Translations under genes and position numbers: made by a program
Source of the DNA: Streptomyces roseifaciens
GTDB taxonomy: Bacteria > Actinomycetota > Actinomycetes > Streptomycetales > Streptomycetaceae
DNA: 64,000 bases
NCBI RefSeq assembly: GCF_001445655.1
Contig: NZ_LNBE01000004.1
Location: 1,240,001-1,304,000 of the forward strand
Direction of reading: 5' to 3'
Notes under the pieces: model-generated
What the model saw: the letters and a program-made list of their open reading frames with translations, nothing else
What the model was told of the DNA's origin: nothing
Database searches by the model: none
Shown here: positions 44,110 through 53,189 of the stretch, piece by piece
How the letters are laid out: each line of letters begins with the position of its first letter
Position numbering within the stretch: position 1 is the stretch's first letter

Positions 44110-46365
44110 TCACTCGGACGGGCGCTCCTGGGCCTGCAGCAGCGCCCGCAGCCGGGTCGTCCGCTCCTTCGCCGGGACCTCCGCGACGGCACGAGGCAGC
44201 GCCTGGTCCACGCCGTGCACGACGGACAGGTGCCGCTCGGCGCGGCCGAACGCCGTATAGATCCACGAGCGCGTCAGCGTGGAGGCCGCATCGCCCGGGA
44301 GGACGACCACGGCCGCCGGCCAGCGCGTACCGGCCGCCTGGTGGGCGGTGACGGCCCAGCCGTGGCGCACGGCCTCGGCCACGCGCTCCCGCGGGACGAG
44401 GACGGGGGAGCCCCCGCAGTCCAGCCGGAGCCCCTCCGGCTCCGCTCCGGTCACCGTGCCGGGGAGCATCCGGCCCGGCGCCGGGACGTACGCCACCCGG
44501 TCGCCCGGGTCGAAGCCGCCGAAGCGGCCGGGGCCGGGGTTCAGCCGCTCCTTCAGCGCCGCGTTGAGCGCGCGGGTGCCGGCGGGGCCGCCGTGGCCGG
44601 GGGTGATCACCTGGGTGTGCTCGGCGGGCACGCCGATGGCACGCGGGATGGAATCCGCCACCAGCTGCACCGTGCGGTGCACCGCCTCGCCGGGATCGCG
44701 CACCGGGACGATCACGACCTCCTTGCCGGGGGCCGCCGGCTGCGACAGCTCGCCGATGCCGATGCCCGACACCAGCTCGCCGACCGGGCCCTCGTCCGGC
44801 GTGCGCGAGACGACCGCGGGGCAGACGCGGGCCGCCACCACGTCCGCGAACACCCGGCCCGGGCCCGCGGACCACAGCACGGCCGGGTCGCCGCTGAGCG
44901 CCAGGCGGGTGCCGTCGGCGAGCGACTCCACGAGCATCGCGGCGGTCTCGACGTCGAGCTGGGGGGCGTCCAGGACGGCCAGCAGGTCGAGGGCGAGGGC
45001 GCCGTCCTCGTCGCGGCCGGGGCCCTCCGCGCCGGACAGCAGACCGGCCACCGTGACCGCTTCCGGATCGCCCGTCGCGGCCAGGCGCCGGCGGCCGTCC
45101 TCGGTGTGCACGGCGGCGTACGCGCGCAGGCCCAGGGAGCGGGCCGCGGCCACGAGGGCGGCGGGCTCGGCGCGGGCCGCCTCGCCGCCGGTGTGCGTGA
45201 CGAGGCCGGCGGACGCGGCGGCGCGGATCAGCTCGGCGGCGGACGGGGAGGGGGCGGCGGCCGCCGCGGGCTCCCACTCCTCGGGGCCGGCCGCGAAGGT
45301 GCTGATCAGCCGGGCCAGGCCGTCGGCGAGGCTCTCCTCGGCCATGGCGCAGCGGTCCAGGCCCAGGAGCAGCCGGACCGGGACCTCCTCGTCCTCGCCC
45401 TGGGGAGCGGGGGCGCCCTGGGCGGGCTCCACGGCCTCCTGGAACACCAGGACCGTGCCCTCGGCGATGGCGGACTGCAGGGCCTCGTCCGGATCCGGCA
45501 CGGCGTGACGGGCCAGGGCCGCGCGCAAGGCCGGGGCCTCCAGGACCGTGTGCCCCTCGAGCGCGGCGCGCTCCAGCACCCGGCCGGTCAGGGCCCGGGC
45601 CCGGCGCTCGTCACCGGGGCCCGCCTCCGGGCCCAGCAGGGCGCGGGCGAACCCGTCCGCCTGCTCGGGCCGCACGCCGGGGACGGCCAGCAGCTGCCAG
45701 GGATCCTCGCGCAGGGCCTCGGCGGCCTGCTCGCCCAGGGCCTCGGCGACCGGGATGGCCAGCGACTCGGGTGCGCCGCCCGCGGCGAGAACCTCGCGCA
45801 CGCCGGCGAGGCCTTCGGCGCCGATAAGGGGGGCCGCGGCGGGGGCCGGCGCGGTGGCCGCCGGGCGGGGCGGGCGCGCGGGCGCCGCCTTGCGGGCGGG
45901 GCGCGGAGCCTCCGTGAAGAACGACGCCGCGGAGCGCTCTCCGCTCTCCACGGCCCGCACGGCCGCGGCGAGCGCTTCGGCGACGGCGCTCTTGGGCGAG
46001 CCCGGAGCGGGGGCGGGCTCCGCACCAGGGGCGGCCTCGGCGCCTTCGGTCACGGGCGCGGCCGGGGCGCTTGGCGCGGCCTGCGGCTCGCCGGGCTGCT
46101 CGGCGCCGCCGGGCGGGGTGGTGGCGGCTTCGCCGTCAGGAGTGTGCGGGCCGCCGGGCGCGGGGGCGTCCGGCTCTGCCCCGGAAGCGGCGCCGGTGTG
46201 CTCGGCCGGTGCGCCGTCGCCGTCCGCGGGGGAGCCAGGCGTCGGCTGCACGGCCTGCGGCGCGTCGGAGTGCTCGGCGCTGCCGCGCGACGGAGAAGCG
46301 GGGTCTCCGTCAGGGGTCCGGGTGCCGCTCGGCGCGGGTTCGCCGGCGCGGCGATCGGTGCTCAC
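44110..46365 (-). CDS. RecD-like helicase homologue with a degenerate Walker A motif
   Basis: The 751-residue protein begins with about 185 disordered, Pro/Glu/Ala-rich residues. Helix-hairpin-helix-type sequence (WQLLAVPGVRPEQADGFARALLG) follows, then RecD2-like helicase blocks in the normal order. Where RecD has GGPGTGKTT there is HTGGEAARAEPAAL, so the Walker A Lys and Gly are missing. The Walker B-like LDLLAVLDAPQLD lacks the DE pair, but the following SGDPAVLWSAGPGRVFAD keeps the GD-Q-P-S-G layout. The C-terminal ALNAALKERLNP, GDRVAYVP and AVTAHQAAG...YTAFGRAERHLSVV match RecD motifs IV-VI. It is probably an ATPase-dead DNA-binding protein. The GTGA start overlaps the aldo/keto reductase stop. 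Confidence 0.75.
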   Translation of the reverse strand: MSTDRRAGEPAPSGTRTPDGDPASPSRGSAEHSDAPQAVQPTPGSPADGDGAPAEHTGAASGAEPDAPAPGGPHTPDGEAATTPPGGAEQPGEPQAAPSAPAAPVTEGAEAAPGAEPAPAPGSPKSAVAEALAAAVRAVESGERSAASFFTEAPRPARKAAPARPPRPAATAPAPAAAPLIGAEGLAGVREVLAAGGAPESLAIPVAEALGEQAAEALREDPWQLLAVPGVRPEQADGFARALLGPEAGPGDERRARALTGRVLERAALEGHTVLEAPALRAALARHAVPDPDEALQSAIAEGTVLVFQEAVEPAQGAPAPQGEDEEVPVRLLLGLDRCAMAEESLADGLARLISTFAAGPEEWEPAAAAAPSPSAAELIRAAASAGLVTHTGGEAARAEPAALVAAARSLGLRAYAAVHTEDGRRRLAATGDPEAVTVAGLLSGAEGPGRDEDGALALDLLAVLDAPQLDVETAAMLVESLADGTRLALSGDPAVLWSAGPGRVFADVVAARVCPAVVSRTPDEGPVGELVSGIGIGELSQPAAPGKEVVIVPVRDPGEAVHRTVQLVADSIPRAIGVPAEHTQVITPGHGGPAGTRALNAALKERLNPGPGRFGGFDPGDRVAYVPAPGRMLPGTVTGAEPEGLRLDCGGSPVLVPRERVAEAVRHGWAVTAHQAAGTRWPAAVVVLPGDAASTLTRSWIYTAFGRAERHLSVVHGVDQALPRAVAEVPAKERTTRLRALLQAQERPSE

Positions 46366-47345
46366 AGGGTGCTCCAGTCCTGATCGGGATAGCGGTGCAC
46401 GGGCGCCGACACATCGTCCAGCGCACGGCAGATCTCGTCGGGAAGCGTAAGGCTCTCCACTGACAGCGCGGCCCTGAGCTGCTGTGCGGTGCGCGCGCCG
46501 ACGATCGGGGCGACGACGCCGGGGCGGTCGCGGACCCAGGCGAGGGCGACCTTCAGGGCCGTCGTGGCGAGGCCGTCCGCGGCCGTGGCGACGGCGTCGA
46601 CCACGCGGCCGGCGGTCTCGTCGAGGTAGGGGGCGACGAAGGGCGCCAGGTGCTCGGAGGCGCCCCGGGAGTCGGCGGGCGTCGCGTGGCGGTACTTGCC
46701 GGTGAGCACGCCGCGGCCCAGCGGGGAGGACGGCAGCACGCCGATCCCGAGGTCGAGCGCGGCCGGCAGCACCTCCCGCTCGATGCCGCGCTGCAGCAGG
46801 GAGTACTCCATCTGCGTGCCGGCCAGCCGCGTCCGCACGCCGGGGGCGGCGAGCTGCCACGTGGCGGCCTTGGCGAGCTGCCAGCCGCAGAAGTTGGACA
46901 CGCCGGCGTAGCGGGCGCGGCCGCTGGTGACGGCGATGTCGACGGCCTGCAGGGTCTCCTCGACGGGCGTGTGGGGGTCGAAGGCGTGGATCTGCCACAG
47001 ATCCACGTGGTCCGTGCCGAGCCGCTCGAGGGAGGCGTCGAGCGCGGAGAGCAGATGGCCGCGCGAGCCGTCGAAGCGCCGGTCGGGGTCGGGGACGCTG
47101 CCGGACTTGGTCGCGATGACCAGGTCGCGGCGCGGCACGAGGTCCTCCATCAGCCGGCCGAGCAGATACTCGGCGGCGCCGTCCGCGTACACGTCCGCGG
47201 TGTCGACCAGGGTGCCGCCGGCCTCCCAGAAGGTCTTCAACTGATCCGCCGCGCCGTTCTCGTCGGTGTCCCGGCCCCAGGTGAGCGTGCCGAGCCCGAT
47301 CCGGGATACCCGCAGGCCCGTGCGGCCGAGATGCCTCAGTTCCAT
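46362..47345 (-). CDS. Aldo/keto reductase
   Basis: The 327-residue TIM-barrel enzyme shows the family signatures LGRTGLRVSRIGLGTLTWG, the catalytic-region DTADVYADG (Asp, Tyr), ATKSGS (Lys) and DLWQIHAFD (His). It reduces aldehydes or ketones with NADPH. It is the first gene of a coupled pair with the RecD-like gene, which overlaps its stop by four bases, and is divergent from the F420-type oxidoreductase gene. Substrate unknown. Confidence 0.92.
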   Translation of the reverse strand: MELRHLGRTGLRVSRIGLGTLTWGRDTDENGAADQLKTFWEAGGTLVDTADVYADGAAEYLLGRLMEDLVPRRDLVIATKSGSVPDPDRRFDGSRGHLLSALDASLERLGTDHVDLWQIHAFDPHTPVEETLQAVDIAVTSGRARYAGVSNFCGWQLAKAATWQLAAPGVRTRLAGTQMEYSLLQRGIEREVLPAALDLGIGVLPSSPLGRGVLTGKYRHATPADSRGASEHLAPFVAPYLDETAGRVVDAVATAADGLATTALKVALAWVRDRPGVVAPIVGARTAQQLRAALSVESLTLPDEICRALDDVSAPVHRYPDQDWSTL

Positions 47346-47506
47346 GAGCGCTGAGGTTACTGGTCCCGGCCCGCGCCGTGGCCGCCTGTGGACGACGCCC
47401 CGCGGCACCCCGTGGACCGCGCGCCGCGGACCCACTCCGGAGGGGGACGGCGGCCGGCCGGTGACGTACCCCGCGTCCGCGCGCTAAAGTCCCCGCAACA
47501 ACGACG

Positions 47507-47520
47507 TTACTGATCGGTAA
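47507..47520. promoter_or_regulatory. Near-palindrome TTACTGATCGGTAA
   Basis: The TTAC/GTAA arms around GATC (TTACyGATCrGTAA form) sit 13 bases before the F420-type oxidoreductase start. The position suits a repressor or activator; the regulator is unknown. Confidence 0.5.
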
Positions 47521-47532
47521 GGGGAGCCCGCC

Positions 47533-48591
47533 ATGAGTGGAATGAGGCTGGGGATCAACCTCGGTTACTGGGGCGCCGGCATGGACGCCGACAACCTCGC
47601 CGTCGCCCGCGAGGCCGACCGGCTCGGCTACTCGGTCTGCTGGGCCGCCGAGGCCTACGGCTCCGACGCGGCCACCGTCCTGTCCTGGGTCGCCGCGCAG
47701 ACCGAGCGCATCGACATCGGCTCGGGCATCTTCCAGATCCCCGCCCGCACGCCCACCATGACGGCGATGACCGCCGCGACCCTCGACTCCCTCTCCGGCG
47801 GCCGCTTCCGGCTGGGCCTCGGCGTCTCCGGCCCGCAGGTCTCCGAGGGCTGGTACGGCGTGCGGTTCGACAAGCCGCTCGCCCGCACCCGCGAGTACGT
47901 CGAGATCATCCGCAAGGCCATGTCCCGCGAGCGCCTCACCCACGAGGGCGAGAACTGGACCCTGCCGCTCCCCGGCGGCCCGGGCAAGCCCATCAAGCTC
48001 ACCGTCCACCCCGTCCGCGAGCGCATCCCGCTGTACATCGCCGCCATCGGCCCGAAGAACCTGGAGCAGACCGGCGAGATCGCCGACGGCGCCCTCCTGG
48101 TCTTCTTCGCCCCCGAGCACGCCGAGGAGACCACGCTCGGCGCGCTGCGCGCCGGCCGCGCGAAGGCCGGCAAGGAGCTGGAGGGCTTCGACGTCGTCCC
48201 GACCGTCCCCATGGCCGTGGGCGACGACGTCGACGGGCTGGCCGACCTCTTCCGCCCGTACACCGCGCTCTACGTCGGCGGCATGGGCAGCGCCAAGCAG
48301 AACTTCTACAACAAGCTCGCGCAGCGCATGGGCTACGAGAAGGCCGCCGCCGAGATCCAGGAGAAGTACCTCTCGGGCGACAAGGCGGGCGCCGCCGCGG
48401 CCGTCCCGCGCGACCTGATCGACTCCACCACCCTCATCGGCTCCGTGGAGCGCATCGCCGACCGCATGCAGGCCTACGCCGCCGCGGGCGTGACCACCCT
48501 GTCGCTCGCCCCGGCGGGCTTCACCCTGGACGAGCGGATCGCGAGCCTGCGGGCGGGCGTCGAGGCCCTGGAGCGCGCAGGCCTGGCGTGA
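47533..48591 (+). CDS. LLM-class F420-dependent oxidoreductase
   Basis: The 352-residue protein belongs to the luciferase-like superfamily. Features are an LGINLGYWGAG first strand, GSGIFQIPARTPTMTAMTAATLDSLSGGRFRLGLGVSG with the F420-family pattern, and a C-terminal AGVTTLSLAPAGF. Such enzymes transfer hydride using coenzyme F420H2 or FMN. Length and pattern fit F420 rather than FMN luciferases. It is divergent from the aldo/keto reductase and followed by a ferritin-like gene on the same strand with 233 bases between. Substrate unknown. Confidence 0.85.
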   Translation: MSGMRLGINLGYWGAGMDADNLAVAREADRLGYSVCWAAEAYGSDAATVLSWVAAQTERIDIGSGIFQIPARTPTMTAMTAATLDSLSGGRFRLGLGVSGPQVSEGWYGVRFDKPLARTREYVEIIRKAMSRERLTHEGENWTLPLPGGPGKPIKLTVHPVRERIPLYIAAIGPKNLEQTGEIADGALLVFFAPEHAEETTLGALRAGRAKAGKELEGFDVVPTVPMAVGDDVDGLADLFRPYTALYVGGMGSAKQNFYNKLAQRMGYEKAAAEIQEKYLSGDKAGAAAAVPRDLIDSTTLIGSVERIADRMQAYAAAGVTTLSLAPAGFTLDERIASLRAGVEALERAGLA

Positions 48592-48824
48592 CGGACGGGC
48601 GGAACCCGTCGGCCGTGGTGGGGGCTCGGGGTGTCTTCCCCGCCACGGCCGGTACAGAGGACAACGCCCGTACGGGCGCCGGGTTACGCGCCTCGCACCG
48701 CCTTCGGCGTCGCGCATTCGGCCGAGCGGACGTCGCCCCCCGATTGCCGCTTCCCCGGCATGGCACTTGACTCGGGTTTCACGGGACATACGCGAAATGC
48801 GCCGTGAACGGAGGTGTGTCCGGC

Positions 48825-49613
48825 ATGCTCTCGGCCAGAAGCCTGTTCCAGGAGATCCTCGGCAACGACGAGGCCTACCGGCTCTTCTGCTCCATCGCCG
48901 CCAGCGGCGAGGCGCAGGGCGGCTGGGAGAACGGCCGGATCGCCGCCCTCGTCCCCGAGGAACAGCGGGCCCTCGCACCGAAGATCGCCCGGCACGGCGC
49001 CGACGAGGACAAGCACGGCCGCATCTTCGAGGCCCTGCTGCGCAGACGCGGCCTCGACCCGGCCCCGGTGCCGGCCGGGACCGACTACACGATGCTCCTC
49101 GAACGCCGCGGCATCGGCCTGCCCCACGTCCTGCTCCGCGGCGAACGGCCGCTGACCGAGGAGGACATCGTCACCTACCTCGCGCACAGCCGCGTCACCG
49201 AACAGCGCGCCGCCGACCAGATGCGGATGCTCACCGCGCGCTTCGGCGACCACCCCGAGGTCGGCAAGGCATTGCGGATGATCGCCCACGACGAGGCCAA
49301 CCACCTCGCGTACTGCCACGAGGAGCTGCTGCGCCTGGTGCGCGCCGGGCACGGCCGGACGATCCGGGCGGTGCTGCGGGAGAGCGCCCGCGCGGAGACC
49401 CGCGTCTACCGGGACGTGAGCCTGGCCGTCATGAAGCGCATGGGCGCCCTCCTGGGCTGGTCCCGGCCGAAGGCCCTCGCGCTGTCGCTCGGCATCCGGG
49501 CGGTGCACCGCTACGAGCAGGTCGTCGGCCGGCGGCGGATGGTCACCCTGCGCATGCCGCAGCGCCGCAACGCGCTCGGCGGACCGGCGCAGACGGCACC
49601 CGAGTTCGCCTGA
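48825..49613 (+). CDS. Ferritin-like (diiron) protein
   Basis: With the ATG at 48825, preceded by GGAGGT eleven bases upstream, the product has 262 residues; an upstream GTG at 48804 is an alternative. The helical bundle carries a first DEDKHGRIFEALLRRRG and a second HDEANHLAYCHEELL. These paired E/D-x-x-H motifs bind diiron in ferritin-like proteins (rubrerythrin, tRNA-hydroxylase-like and others). The last 50 residues are basic. I recognise only the ferritin-like fold, not a specific reaction. It is convergent with the corA gene. Confidence 0.75.
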   Translation: MLSARSLFQEILGNDEAYRLFCSIAASGEAQGGWENGRIAALVPEEQRALAPKIARHGADEDKHGRIFEALLRRRGLDPAPVPAGTDYTMLLERRGIGLPHVLLRGERPLTEEDIVTYLAHSRVTEQRAADQMRMLTARFGDHPEVGKALRMIAHDEANHLAYCHEELLRLVRAGHGRTIRAVLRESARAETRVYRDVSLAVMKRMGALLGWSRPKALALSLGIRAVHRYEQVVGRRRMVTLRMPQRRNALGGPAQTAPEFA

Positions 49614-49649
49614 CGCGGTGCGCCGGCCCGGGCCCCGCCGCCCGTGCCG

Positions 49650-50642
49650 TCACAGCCAGCCGCGCCGCTTGAACATCCGGTGCAGCCAGAACACCAGCCC
49701 CGCCATCACCACGACGACCGCCGGATAGCCCCACGGCTGCCGCAGCTCCGGCATGTGGTCGAAGTTCATCCCGTAGATCCCGGCGATCATCGTCGGGACC
49801 GCGGCCATCGCCGCCCACGCCGAGATCTTGCGCATGTCGTCGTTCTGCTGGACGCCCATCTGCGCGAGGTGCGCGGACAGTATGTCCGACAGCAGCCGGT
49901 CCAGGCCCTCGACCGACTCGTTCGCCCGCGTCAGGTGGTCGTTCACGTCGCGGAAGAAGGGCTGCGAGCGCTCGGGCACGAACGGCACGCCCGCGCCCGC
50001 CAGCCGCGCCATCGGATCGGCCAGCGGGGCCGAGGCCCGCCGGAACTCCAGCACCTGGCGCTTGAACGAGTAGATCCGCGAGGCGGTGTTCCTGGTGTCC
50101 CCGCCCAGCGGGGCGAACACCTCCGCCTCCAGCTCCTCCAGGTCCGCCTGGAGCTCGCCCGCCACCTCGATGTAGTGGTCCACGACCGCGTCGCACACCG
50201 CGTACAGCACTGACGTCGGCCCGTGCCGCAGCACCTCCCGCTCCTGCTCCAGCCGTTGCCGCACCTGGGCGAGCGGGCTGCCCTCGCCGTGCCGCACGGT
50301 CACGACGAAGGAGTCGCCGACGAACAGCATCAGCTCGCCCGTCGTCACGGTGTCCGCGTCGTCGTCGTACGTGACGGGTTTGAGCACCAGGAACAACGAA
50401 CCGTTGTAGATCTCCAGCTTGGGCCGCTGGTGGGCCTTGAGGGCGTCCTCCACCGCCAGCGGGTGCAGGTTGAACTCGCTGGTGATGAGGTCGAACTCCT
50501 TCTCCGTCGGCTCGTGCAGCCCGACCCACAGGAAGGAGTCTCCCGCGGCACGCGCCTCGTCGAGGGCGTCGGAGAAGTCGGCGGGGCCCTCGGTGCGGCA
50601 CCCGTCCCGGTAGATAGCGCAGTCCACGATCACGCAGGGCAT
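49650..50642 (-). CDS. corA: CorA-type magnesium/cobalt transporter
   Basis: The 330-residue protein has the CorA layout: a soluble N-terminal funnel (about 1-250), a helical stalk with VNDHLTRANESVEGLDRLLSDILSAHLAQMGVQQNDDMRKISAWAA, then two C-terminal membrane helices. The loop between them holds the signature YGMNF. The C-terminal FKRRGWL is short and basic, as usual. It imports Mg2+ or Co2+ as a pentamer. The ATG at 50642 is chosen because upstream sequence has no typical CorA residues. It is divergent from the phosphatase gene. Confidence 0.93.
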   Translation of the reverse strand: MPCVIVDCAIYRDGCRTEGPADFSDALDEARAAGDSFLWVGLHEPTEKEFDLITSEFNLHPLAVEDALKAHQRPKLEIYNGSLFLVLKPVTYDDDADTVTTGELMLFVGDSFVVTVRHGEGSPLAQVRQRLEQEREVLRHGPTSVLYAVCDAVVDHYIEVAGELQADLEELEAEVFAPLGGDTRNTASRIYSFKRQVLEFRRASAPLADPMARLAGAGVPFVPERSQPFFRDVNDHLTRANESVEGLDRLLSDILSAHLAQMGVQQNDDMRKISAWAAMAAVPTMIAGIYGMNFDHMPELRQPWGYPAVVVVMAGLVFWLHRMFKRRGWL

Positions 50643-50833
50643 TTTGCCGCCGATCCGCTCCGCGCACACGCCCCGGACACGCCACTGTGGCCGGAACGGC
50701 ACGGCCGCTGCGGCGGACGACCTCCTCCGCCGCGACGCCGAAGCGCCACCCCGCCGGATGACCGGCGGAGGACGCAGACACCGGAACCCGTGCGCACATC
50801 GCGCTCCGCCCGGGACGGCCTACGCTGGGCGCC

Positions 50834-51538
50834 ATGCCCACGCTGATCCTGGTCCGGCACGGCCGGTCCACCGCCAACACCGGGGGAGTGCTCGCGGGAC
50901 GGACCCCCGGCATCGCCCTGGACGAGCGCGGCACCGCCCAGGCCGCCGCCCTCCCGGACCGGCTCGCGCAGGTACCGCTCGCCGCGGCCGTCACGAGTCC
51001 CCTGCAGCGCTGCCGCGAGACCCTGGCGCCCCTCCTCGCCGCCCGCCCCGGCCTGCCGCTGCACACCGACGAGCGCGTCGGCGAGTGCGACTACGGAGAC
51101 TGGTCCGGCCGCACCATCTCCGAACTCACGGCCGAACCGCTCTGGGAGGTCGTCCAGCGCCACCCGTCCTCCGCCGCCTTCCCGGGCGGCGAGTCCGTCC
51201 GGGCCATGCAGGCCCGCGCCGTCGACGCCGTCCGCGACTGGAACGACCGGATGGAGGCCGAGCACGGGCACGACGCCTGCTACGTCGTGTGCACGCACGG
51301 CGACATCATCAAGGCGCTCGTCGCCGACGCCCTCGGCCTGCACCTGGACCTCTTCCAGCGCATCGCCGTCGACCCCTGCTCCGTCACGGCCGTCCGCTAC
51401 ACCCGGCTGCGCCCCTTCCTGGTGCGCCTCGGCGACACCGGGGACCTGCGCGGCCTCGTGCCGCCCGGGGAGGCTCCCGCGCAGGCGCGGAGCCCCGAGG
51501 CGGACGGTGTCGTGGGGGGCGGGGCGGGGGCACCGTGA
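50834..51538 (+). CDS. Histidine phosphatase, MSMEG_4193-like (TIGR03848)
   Basis: The 234-residue protein has LVRHGRSTAN with the phosphorylated His9, RVGECDYGDWSG, and a second active-site CTHGDIIKAL. This is the histidine phosphatase (phosphoglycerate-mutase-like) superfamily. The family member that travels with mshC in mycolate and streptomycete genomes is annotated as a probable phosphomutase. It is followed by DUF3090, a kinase-like protein and mshC in the same direction, a grouping also found around Rv2135c-Rv2130c (from memory). A role linked to mycothiol or its inositol-phosphate precursors is an inference from linkage. Confidence 0.88.
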   Translation: MPTLILVRHGRSTANTGGVLAGRTPGIALDERGTAQAAALPDRLAQVPLAAAVTSPLQRCRETLAPLLAARPGLPLHTDERVGECDYGDWSGRTISELTAEPLWEVVQRHPSSAAFPGGESVRAMQARAVDAVRDWNDRMEAEHGHDACYVVCTHGDIIKALVADALGLHLDLFQRIAVDPCSVTAVRYTRLRPFLVRLGDTGDLRGLVPPGEAPAQARSPEADGVVGGGAGAP

Positions 51539-51649
51539 TCGTGCCGCGCAGTAGGGTGGTTGCGCGGCACTGGCCGCCTCTCCACCCTTGACCTGGCACC
51601 CGGAGAAGATCCGACCGCCCGAACCGCCCGAACCAAATGGAGCAGGACG

Positions 51650-52240
51650 TTGTCCCGTCAGGTGTTCCTCTACGACCCGCCGGACCGTTTCGTCGCCGGT
51701 ACGGTCGGGCTGCCTGGCCGCCGCACCTTCTTCCTCCAGGCCACCGCGGCCGGCCGCACCACGAGCGTCGCACTCGAGAAGGCCCAGGTCGAAGCGCTCG
51801 CCGAGCGCATCGACGAACTGCTCGACGAGGTCGTCCGGCGCACCGGCGGCAGCGCCCCGGTGCCCGCCGTGGCCCCCGCCGAGCTCAGCGACGCGGCCCC
51901 GCTGGAGACCCCCGTCGAGGAGGAGTTCCGCGTCGGCACCATGGCCCTGGCCTGGGACGGCGAGCACCAGCGCATGATCGTCGAGGCGCAGGCCCTCGTC
52001 GAGCTGGACGCCGACACCGACGAGGACCTCGCCGAGGCCGAGGAGCGCCTCCTGCAGGACGAGGCGAACGGCCCGCCGATGCTGCGCGTGCGGATCACCG
52101 GCACCATGGCCCGTGCCTTCGCCAAGCGCGCCCTGGAGGTCGTGAACGCCGGCCGCCCGCCGTGCCCGCTGTGCAGCCTGCCGCTCGACCCGGAGGGACA
52201 CGTATGCCCGCGCCAGAACGGATACCGCCGCGGGGCGTGA
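51650..52240 (+). CDS. DUF3090 family protein (TIGR03847)
   Basis: The 196-residue protein begins at a TTG (SRQVFLYDPPDRFVAGTVGLPGRRTFFLQA), the family signature, after a GGAGCAGG ribosome binding site. A C-terminal CPLCSLPLDPEGHVCP has cysteines spaced for a zinc site. It is a conserved actinobacterial protein of unknown function. Its last 37 bases overlap the next gene, and the gene order with the phosphatase, kinase-like protein and mshC is conserved. The upstream GTG/ATG options are rejected because no conserved residues precede the SRQVFLYDP motif. Confidence 0.9.
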   Translation: MSRQVFLYDPPDRFVAGTVGLPGRRTFFLQATAAGRTTSVALEKAQVEALAERIDELLDEVVRRTGGSAPVPAVAPAELSDAAPLETPVEEEFRVGTMALAWDGEHQRMIVEAQALVELDADTDEDLAEAEERLLQDEANGPPMLRVRITGTMARAFAKRALEVVNAGRPPCPLCSLPLDPEGHVCPRQNGYRRGA

Positions 52241-53052
52241 CGCCGCCGGGCGTGACCCCGCACGAACTGCTGGCCAAGGGCGAGCTGACGGTGCGCGGCC
52301 GGATCAGCGAGGCATCCAACGCGGTGCTGTACTGCACGGTCGAGTACGCGGGCGTGAGCGCCGCCTGCGTCTACAAGCCCGTCGCGGGGGAGCGGCCCCT
52401 GTGGGACTTCCCCGACGGCACCCTCGCCCAGCGCGAGGTTGCCGCGTACGAGCTCTCCGAGGCCATGGGGTGGGGGCTCATCCCGCCCACGGTGCTGCGT
52501 GACGGCCCCTACGGCCGGGGCATGTGCCAGATGTGGATCGACGCCCCCGAGGACGCGGAGGAGGGCGGTGAGCGGCTCCTGGCCCTGGTCGAGGGCGCGG
52601 AGCCGGGCCCGGGCTGGAAGGCCGTGGGCCTGGCCGACGTGGGCGGGGACCGCACCGCGCTGCTCGTGCACGCCGACGACGAGCGGCTGCGGCGGCTGGC
52701 CGTCCTCGACGCGGTGATCAACAACGGCGACCGCAAGGGCGGCCACCTGCTGCCCGCCGCGGACGGCCGGCTGTACGCCATCGACCACGGTGTGACCTTC
52801 AACGCGGACGACAAGCTGCGCACGCTCCTGTGGGGCTGGGCGGGGGAACCGCTGACGGAGGAGGCGCTGGAGGCGCTGCGGCGGCTTTCGGCCAATCTGG
52901 CCGACGGGAGCCCCCTGGCGGCGCGGCTCGCCGAGCTGATCACGCCCGGGGAGATCGAGGCGCTGCGGGTGCGGGTGGCGGAGCTGCTGCGCACGGGGCG
53001 GCACCGTGAGCCTTCGGGTGAATGGCCGGCCATCCCGTGGCCACCGGTGTGA
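52204..53052 (+). CDS. SCO1664-like kinase-fold protein (TIGR03843)
   Basis: The 282-residue protein starts at ATG 52204 with GGAGGGACACGT upstream; a GTG at 52237 would give a GTGA junction instead. Conserved landmarks are the N-terminal LLAKGELTVRGRISEASNAVLY, then VYKPVAGERPLWDFPDG (Lys), and a catalytic-like VINNGDRKGGHLL and YAIDHGVTFN. The last two elements match the phosphatidylinositol-kinase/HipA-like fold. The substrate is unknown. It overlaps DUF3090 and lies 137 bases before mshC. Confidence 0.88.
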   Translation: MPAPERIPPRGVTPPGVTPHELLAKGELTVRGRISEASNAVLYCTVEYAGVSAACVYKPVAGERPLWDFPDGTLAQREVAAYELSEAMGWGLIPPTVLRDGPYGRGMCQMWIDAPEDAEEGGERLLALVEGAEPGPGWKAVGLADVGGDRTALLVHADDERLRRLAVLDAVINNGDRKGGHLLPAADGRLYAIDHGVTFNADDKLRTLLWGWAGEPLTEEALEALRRLSANLADGSPLAARLAELITPGEIEALRVRVAELLRTGRHREPSGEWPAIPWPPV

Positions 53053-53189
53053 GCGCCGGTTACCGCTGACGGCCCGCGCGGGGCGAAGGGGCTCGAAGCA
53101 CAGCGCGGCGCCCCCGCGCAAGAGCGTCTGTTCGGCCAACAGCCGGATCCGGTTCGTATCCGGAACATGCGTCCGGTTACGCTCGTGAC

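Noticed and set aside
44110..48978. Extending the RecD-like frame upstream to about 48978
   Set aside because: The extension runs antisense through the aldo/keto reductase and F420 oxidoreductase genes in another frame. The GTG at 46365 with a GTGA junction is the real start.
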